64,000 nt of DNA, from positions 62,001-126,000 of the forward strand of contig CAZHRK010000003.1 of NCBI GenBank assembly GCA_964534555.1. Reading direction: 5' to 3'. Under the pieces are notes generated by a model. It had not been told where the DNA came from. It made no database searches and saw only the letters and a program-made list of their open reading frames with translations. Positions 59,772 through 64,000 of this stretch are shown one piece after another. The translations under genes were made by a program, and so were the position numbers. This DNA is from CAZHRK01 sp964534555. Lineage in GTDB: Bacteria; Babelota; Babeliae; Babelales; RVW-14. Numbering within the stretch: the first letter of the stretch is position 1; every line of letters starts with the position of its first letter.

Positions 59772-60554
59772 TTAGCTCTCAAGTTGGCTTAAGCCTATTT
59801 TTCGTGCTTGATTAAATGCAAAGAAAAAGAGCTTGCTTAAAGCAAAGGCATAAAAGATGCCAAGCGCTATAGCTTTTATGAAATGAATTCCGCTGAAGAT
59901 ATTTTGCTTGATAAGTATCCGTAGTCCCTCAAAAAAGTATGTTAAAGGCATGCAGTAGGATAATGGTTGTAGTGCTTGAGGAATAACATCGATTGAATAG
60001 GTAATTGAGGAGAGTGTTGCAACACCCCAAGGGATCATCCAAGGGACTGATTCAATTTTTGTTCCTAGTTTGCCAAGGCAGGCTACAACTGCAAATCCAA
60101 GCCCCCAGCCACACAGCACAGCTATTGCAAAGAAAAATAGGACCATGCTTCCAAGCGAAAAAACATTAACATCACAGAAGAACCATGCGATCCCTGATAC
60201 GTACAGAAATGCAAGGCCAGCCTTTATGCATCCCATAATCATATGCGCAATTGCCCACTCTTGAATTGATACAGGGGTTGAAAAGAGCGAAACAAGATTT
60301 CTTCCCCAGAGCTCACGCACATAAGGAACTCCTATATCCAGCGTTGCTCTTAGTGATGTTTGCCAGAATATAGTTGCAATAAGCATTGATACACCAACGC
60401 TGCTATCACTCGTAATTACCCAGCGACTTGTAAATCCCCAAATAAGCATGTCAACCATCGGCCAATAAAGAAGATCAATAAGCCTGCTTAGATTTTTAAT
60501 ATCGCTGTATACATTACGTATAATAAGTGCTTTGACTCTATGATATGCAATCAT
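59772..60554 (-). CDS. ABC-2 type transporter permease
   Basis: Inner-membrane exporter subunit of 260 residues with six hydrophobic helices. The N-terminal amphipathic stretch and first helix read RNVYSDIKNLSRLIDLLYWP and VDMLIWGF. The C-terminal ABC-2 segment has SSITYSIDVIPQALQPLSY, followed by MPLTYFFEGLR; this pattern is common to drug, polysaccharide and lipid exporters. It pairs with the ATPase gene 9 bases upstream. The substrate is unknown; lack of adjacent glycan genes gives no hint. Confidence 0.92.
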   Translation of the reverse strand: MIAYHRVKALIIRNVYSDIKNLSRLIDLLYWPMVDMLIWGFTSRWVITSDSSVGVSMLIATIFWQTSLRATLDIGVPYVRELWGRNLVSLFSTPVSIQEWAIAHMIMGCIKAGLAFLYVSGIAWFFCDVNVFSLGSMVLFFFAIAVLCGWGLGFAVVACLGKLGTKIESVPWMIPWGVATLSSITYSIDVIPQALQPLSYCMPLTYFFEGLRILIKQNIFSGIHFIKAIALGIFYAFALSKLFFFAFNQARKIGLSQLES

Positions 60555-60563
60555 GGTGCTTCC

Positions 60564-61490
60564 TTATGACTGTGATATGGCAATAAAATAATCTTCGAGT
60601 GAAGGCCTATCAATCGATATTTCTTGATAATCAAGACCAGATAAAACGATTGAATTGATAATCGAAGGAATCTCTTTTTCAGTAGTAGCTATACATACCC
60701 ATCGATCATTAAGTGAGTAAGCAATTTTATTGTTAGATAAAAACTCTACTGCTTTATGGGTATTTTGGCCAAAAATAAAGTTTACTCGGGCTCTGCTCAC
60801 ACTTGCAGCAAGCTTATCTGGCGCGTCATTTGCTATGATAGATCCTTTCTTCAACACTAAAACTCTGTCACATATGTTTGCCACTTCATCCATATTATGT
60901 GATGTCAGTATGATGCTTATATTTTCTTCACGTCTTAGCTTAAGGAGTAGGTTTCTAATTAGTTTTGCAATATCAGGGTCAAGTGACGCAGTTGGTTCAT
61001 CAAGGAGCAGGAGTCGAGGATTATGTAGTAATGATTTTGCAATCATTACGCGCGTTTTTTGCCCCGCAGATAAGCTCCCGAATTTTTGCCCTATGATTTC
61101 TTCTAGATTGAGTAAGTTGACCCACTTGGTTATAGCAGCAGTTAATTTTTTACCTTTTAGCCCATAAATGAGCCCGTAAATCACAAAATTGTCATAAACA
61201 GAAAGCTCATTCTGTAGGTTCACATAGGTACTTGCAAATCCAACATTTTCTAAAGCTTTGCTACGCTGAGTTGATAGGTCGTACCCGCAAATTGAAATTG
61301 TCCCACTCGTCATTTCTAACGTACTGAGAATCATCTGCATCGTTGTTGTTTTGCCTGCTCCGTTTGGCCCCAGAATGCCAAGTATTTCACCATGATCAAG
61401 ATGAAAAGAAATAGCGTCTATGGCTTTAAACTGCTTGTTAGTTGACCCAAATATTTTTGATAGATTGGTGACTTTAAGAGGGTATTCCAT
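60564..61490 (-). CDS. ABC transporter ATP-binding protein
   Basis: Cytoplasmic ATPase of an ABC-2 exporter. The 308 residues contain Walker A GPNGAGKTT, the Q-loop region YVNLQNELSVYDN, the signature LSAGQKTRV (LSGGQ variant), Walker B LLLLDEPTASLD, and the H-loop ILTSHNMDE. A C-terminal domain of about 80 residues, as in DrrA/CcmA-like exporters, follows. The ATG at 61490 (GGGA 9 bases upstream) is preferred over 61568, whose extra 26 residues do not fit. It forms an operon with the permease. Confidence 0.94.
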   Translation of the reverse strand: MEYPLKVTNLSKIFGSTNKQFKAIDAISFHLDHGEILGILGPNGAGKTTTMQMILSTLEMTSGTISICGYDLSTQRSKALENVGFASTYVNLQNELSVYDNFVIYGLIYGLKGKKLTAAITKWVNLLNLEEIIGQKFGSLSAGQKTRVMIAKSLLHNPRLLLLDEPTASLDPDIAKLIRNLLLKLRREENISIILTSHNMDEVANICDRVLVLKKGSIIANDAPDKLAASVSRARVNFIFGQNTHKAVEFLSNNKIAYSLNDRWVCIATTEKEIPSIINSIVLSGLDYQEISIDRPSLEDYFIAISQS

Positions 61491-61906
61491 AAGTATTTTC
61501 CCACGATAAGGCGCATTAGCATTGAGCAAATTATACCATAAATTATAGTGCAGCCTCATTAACAGCATACATGAGCTTTAATTTGTTCCCCTGATCTACC
61601 TAATTTTCCTGGGTTATACCTAACAAATAGCGCTGTAATTAACAAAAAAACTCAATTTCTGAGCGCTGCGGCTGGCTTCCTTGCAAAAGATCTTTTTGTC
61701 ATGTAGAATTGCGCTCCATTTTCTTCTGCGATAGAAAAAGCAGCCGTAATCAAAGCTCATTTAGAGCTTGGTTAGCGCTTGTTCTATCTCTGGAACATAT
61801 CTAAATCTAACGCATGATTGCTTAAAGATGTCATTTCGTACGGCTATAAGCGATAAGAGCGTTTTCTTATTTGATTTAAAATTCATTTTTACTGAGGGGT
61901 AAAAAA
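61491..61906. other. Intergenic region between the ABC operon and the ankyrin-like gene
   Basis: It contains a plus-strand promoter (61681-61709) and a small hairpin AAGCTC-ATTTA-GAGCTT (61753-61769) with no T run. A 61-codon minus-strand frame (61761-61946) runs into the ankyrin-like gene and has no ribosome binding site or homology I recognise. I see no further gene. Confidence 0.5.
61681..61709 (+). promoter_or_regulatory. Sigma70-type promoter with long leader, ankyrin-like gene
   Basis: The -35 is TTGCAA (61681-61686), the spacer exactly 17 bp and the -10 TAGAAT (61704-61709). The start near 61716 leaves about 190 bases of leader before the ATG, including the 61753-61769 hairpin. Confidence 0.55.
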
Positions 61907-63604
61907 ATGGTTTTAATAGTACATATAGTACTTTTCTCAAGTACATTATTTTCGCCTTTTGTCAGGCCAAGTAGCAGGGTTTCGGATGATACTTCTGCAG
62001 CTCAATCACATGAAGCTGATGTTCATAACGGGTCTGCAAAAAGAGATCGCTCAATTGATTATGCTGATATACGCAGAGCGGTAGGCGCACGAGAGCTTAA
62101 AGAGTTACAAGATAATTTTTTATCTGTTGACCGTACGGCAGATGAGCGTGATGAATTTTGTGAGCATGTAAGAAGGCGAGTTTTAGCTCTTTATGCTACC
62201 GCAGGCGCGGTAGGCGCAAGTGATGCTCAAGTAATCATACAATCTATTTTCCCGGAGTATTGCCCATTAGATACTGACTTGCTGGCTCGTCATCATCCAG
62301 CACCTGTAAGAGCGGTAGGTCTGCGAGCTCCTATTCATGAACACAAGCGCTTATGCACCATTTCAGATTCAGAATTTGAGGGTGTTACAAAGGAAGCGCT
62401 TTTTGATATTCAGCAGAGGCTATCTTTCATGGAAGGCGACTTGAAAAGACGAGAGGAATTATCACAGAAAATACAAAAGCAAATTACCGCCTGGTATCAT
62501 TCAGCATTTAAAGCGAGAGATTGCGATGAGCTGGTTGATTTATACGAGAAATTTCCTGACAACTGCAGGTCTTTTCTATTTGAGCTTAAAAGCCCACTTC
62601 ACTTGGCGGCAGAGTGTGATTCAAAGAAACTTATCTCATGCCTGAGAGATATTTATAAGGATTCACCTGAGCGTATTGGTTGTATCAATACTAAAGATGA
62701 AAAAGGTATGTATCCGATCCATACTGCGTGTTACTACGCAAGTCTTCCCGTGATTGATGAGCTGCTAGATTTTCTTGGTTTTCATGAGGTCATTCGCCCA
62801 ATTGAGATAGAGGCTCGTAACATTACGTGCGCCCAGATTACTCAGGGGAAAAAACACCCAATACAAAAAATTTATCCTTTTATGATTGCAGCATTATTGG
62901 GGCGGACTGGATTGTGTAAAACGCTCTTAGCTATAAAAAATTCTTCTGGTGAGCCTTTTCATACTACTAAAATTATAGAAACAAAAATTCCTTTTTATTT
63001 GCCTAAAAAAACATCCCCTGAGTATCGTAAAATTCTTTCTGCAAAACCTAAAAAAACTTGCAGTGCAAAAGATTCGATTGTTTTTTCTGATACAACTATT
63101 TTTCATATTATTGCTTGCCCACTTTTTCACCATAAAAATCTTCTGCATTATTTTACCGGCTTCAGCCCAGTTCCGAGCTACATAGACCGCGCTTTATGTC
63201 CGTCTCTATACGATGATTTTCTTACAGAAGAAGTAAGGGTAGGAATTATTACTATCTTACTAGATCATATGCCCAAAAAGAAAAGCCCGGCATTGTCTTT
63301 AACCTTCATGGAGCCGCTTGAGGTAGCTGTTGATTATGATCAGGTACGTATTGCTGAACTCTTTGTTCGGCATGGTTATTTTACCGATTTTAATAGGGCT
63401 TTCATTGCTCGTCAGTTATTGAGGCTAGAGCTGCCAGATCTTGCTAGGGAAGTTTTTCCTTGTGTGACTCATGAATCGTTAACACCAAGTGCTCCAGTAA
63501 GTGCTTCTGTTTCTGATGATGCAGCTCCAGAAGTTAGGCGTGAGCCGATTAAAGTGCTGACGATCCCTGAGGAGAGGGCATTAATATTAAAAAAGATGCG
63601 CTAA
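61907..63604 (+). CDS. Exported ankyrin-repeat-like protein
   Basis: A 565-residue protein with a probable signal peptide (MVLIVHIVLFSSTLFSPFV). A helical N-terminal region of about 200 residues follows, then ankyrin-like helices. SPLHLAAECDSKKLISCL (near residue 228) and YPIHTACYYASLPVIDELL (near 267) fit the ankyrin consensus well. Later units (PFMIAALLGRTGLCKTLL, EVAVDYDQVRIAELFVRHG) are degenerate and separated by insertions. Ankyrin repeats mediate protein binding and are common in effectors of intracellular bacteria; secretion into a host is inference. GAGGGG precedes the ATG. Confidence 0.82.
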   Translation: MVLIVHIVLFSSTLFSPFVRPSSRVSDDTSAAQSHEADVHNGSAKRDRSIDYADIRRAVGARELKELQDNFLSVDRTADERDEFCEHVRRRVLALYATAGAVGASDAQVIIQSIFPEYCPLDTDLLARHHPAPVRAVGLRAPIHEHKRLCTISDSEFEGVTKEALFDIQQRLSFMEGDLKRREELSQKIQKQITAWYHSAFKARDCDELVDLYEKFPDNCRSFLFELKSPLHLAAECDSKKLISCLRDIYKDSPERIGCINTKDEKGMYPIHTACYYASLPVIDELLDFLGFHEVIRPIEIEARNITCAQITQGKKHPIQKIYPFMIAALLGRTGLCKTLLAIKNSSGEPFHTTKIIETKIPFYLPKKTSPEYRKILSAKPKKTCSAKDSIVFSDTTIFHIIACPLFHHKNLLHYFTGFSPVPSYIDRALCPSLYDDFLTEEVRVGIITILLDHMPKKKSPALSLTFMEPLEVAVDYDQVRIAELFVRHGYFTDFNRAFIARQLLRLELPDLAREVFPCVTHESLTPSAPVSASVSDDAAPEVRREPIKVLTIPEERALILKKMR

Positions 63605-63606
63605 GG

Positions 63607-63729
63607 TCAGAGCGCCAAGAGAGTAATATTAAGCGCTTGAGCATCGCGTTTAAATGTTTCTAGGTCATGAATGAGGGTTGTGCGTGCTTCCCAGACTATA
63701 GCAGCCACAGCCCCTTTACAGAGCCCCAT
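63607..63729 (-). CDS. Very short unknown reading frame, possibly a gene remnant
   Basis: A 40-codon frame starting MGLCKGAVAAIVWEARTTLI and ending in TGA, in the gap after the ankyrin-like gene. Composition looks protein-like (ALNITLLAL at the end), but there is no ribosome binding site and an in-frame stop lies just upstream. It may be the remnant of a larger gene or chance. The rest of the gap to 63883 is AT-rich without other features, apart from a weak TTGCAA/TAGGCT promoter-like pair at 63807-63834. Confidence 0.2.
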   Translation of the reverse strand: MGLCKGAVAAIVWEARTTLIHDLETFKRDAQALNITLLAL

Positions 63730-63883
63730 TTGCGTAGCTTGATTGTTTCAAATAGAAACTACAGCTCTTAAAAAATATTATTTAAATTAGTAACTCTACT
63801 CTCGCTTTGCAAAAACAAACAGATTCATTAGGCTGCCGATTCTTTTGAAAATATTGATCGTAAACTCCAATAAGGTTTTAGAT

Positions 63884-64000
63884 ATGTTGATACTATCTCT
63901 TGTAATTAATTTCCTATTAAGTACTTCTCTGTATGCTGCCGCGGCATCCTCACATGATTTGCCACATGTTTTATCTACAGAAGCAGCCGATGCAATAGCA
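63884..64000 (+). CDS. Exported protein, 3' end outside window
   Basis: The ATG at 63884 has AAGG about 8 bases upstream and opens a frame that runs off the window after 39 codons. It encodes a clear signal peptide (MLILSLVINFLLSTSLYAAA), followed by SSHDLPHVLSTEAADA. It starts 279 bases after the ankyrin-like gene on the same strand. Nothing more can be said of its function. Confidence 0.65.
   Translation, partial: MLILSLVINFLLSTSLYAAAASSHDLPHVLSTEAADAIA

Noticed and set aside
61761..61946. A 61-codon minus-strand gene before the ankyrin-like gene
   Set aside because: It overlaps the start of a well-supported gene, has no ribosome binding site and no recognisable homology.

Overview
The window is about 64 kb of ordinary chromosome from a Gram-negative bacterium with a reduced, host-associated lifestyle. 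It has no rRNA, no CRISPR array, no recognisable insertion sequence and no phage block. Genes for lipid A and heptose (lpxB, hldE, a heptosyltransferase), peptidoglycan (murB, murD, ftsW, an exported amidase), outer-membrane beta-barrels and a TolC-like channel show a full double-membrane envelope. A queuine route made of tgt plus a YhhQ-type importer, a secreted ankyrin-like protein, giant secreted repeat proteins and many signal-peptide proteins without known relatives fit a protist-associated lineage. The combination most resembles Candidatus Dependentiae (TM6). That placement is inference from gene content, not from a phylogeny. The DNA looks moderately AT-rich (not computed) and uses the standard code.

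Layout. 1-10 kb: a 5'-truncated unknown protein, a periplasmic amidase, murB, the tgt/yhhQ pair, a membrane-anchored SAMHD1-like HD protein, pgsA, two small alanine-rich membrane proteins with near-identical -35 regions, an exported helical protein overlapping lpxB, then ssb. 10.8-18.7 kb: one 2641-residue exported protein carrying 2.5 nearly identical 711-bp tandem repeats. 18.9-24 kb: nitroreductase, a photolyase-related protein lacking the family's Fe-S cysteines, an APH-type kinase, and a thyA-folA-membrane protein operon. 24-31 kb: TolC-like protein, beta-barrel, heptosyltransferase, M16 protease, yidD-rnpA. 31-40 kb: unknown secreted proteins, including a tandem paralog pair, a 1526-residue repeat protein, an Asp-rich peptide and a second barrel. 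40-49 kb: argS-lepA-merR, tRNA-Leu(GAG), secD, tRNA-Met(CAU), plsY and an ATP-dependent DNA ligase. 49-53 kb: a four-gene operon (decarboxylase/aldolase-like barrel with changed catalytic residues, exported coiled coil, two glycosyltransferases with signal peptides), divergent from hldE. 53-64 kb: hldE-murD-ftsW, an 808-residue exported unknown, an ABC-2 exporter, an ankyrin-like secreted protein and the start of another exported protein.

The housekeeping genes cover envelope assembly, thymidylate/folate, translation and DNA maintenance. Much of the rest is exported protein of unknown function. The best candidates for undescribed biology are the operon at 49.3-52.8 kb, the photolyase-related protein at 19.5 kb, and the giant repeat proteins at 10.8-18.7 and 33.6-38.1 kb. 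Promoters seen are sigma70-like (TTGACA or TTGCxA, 16-17 bp, TAxxxT). Several convergent or divergent junctions carry clear intrinsic hairpin terminators.
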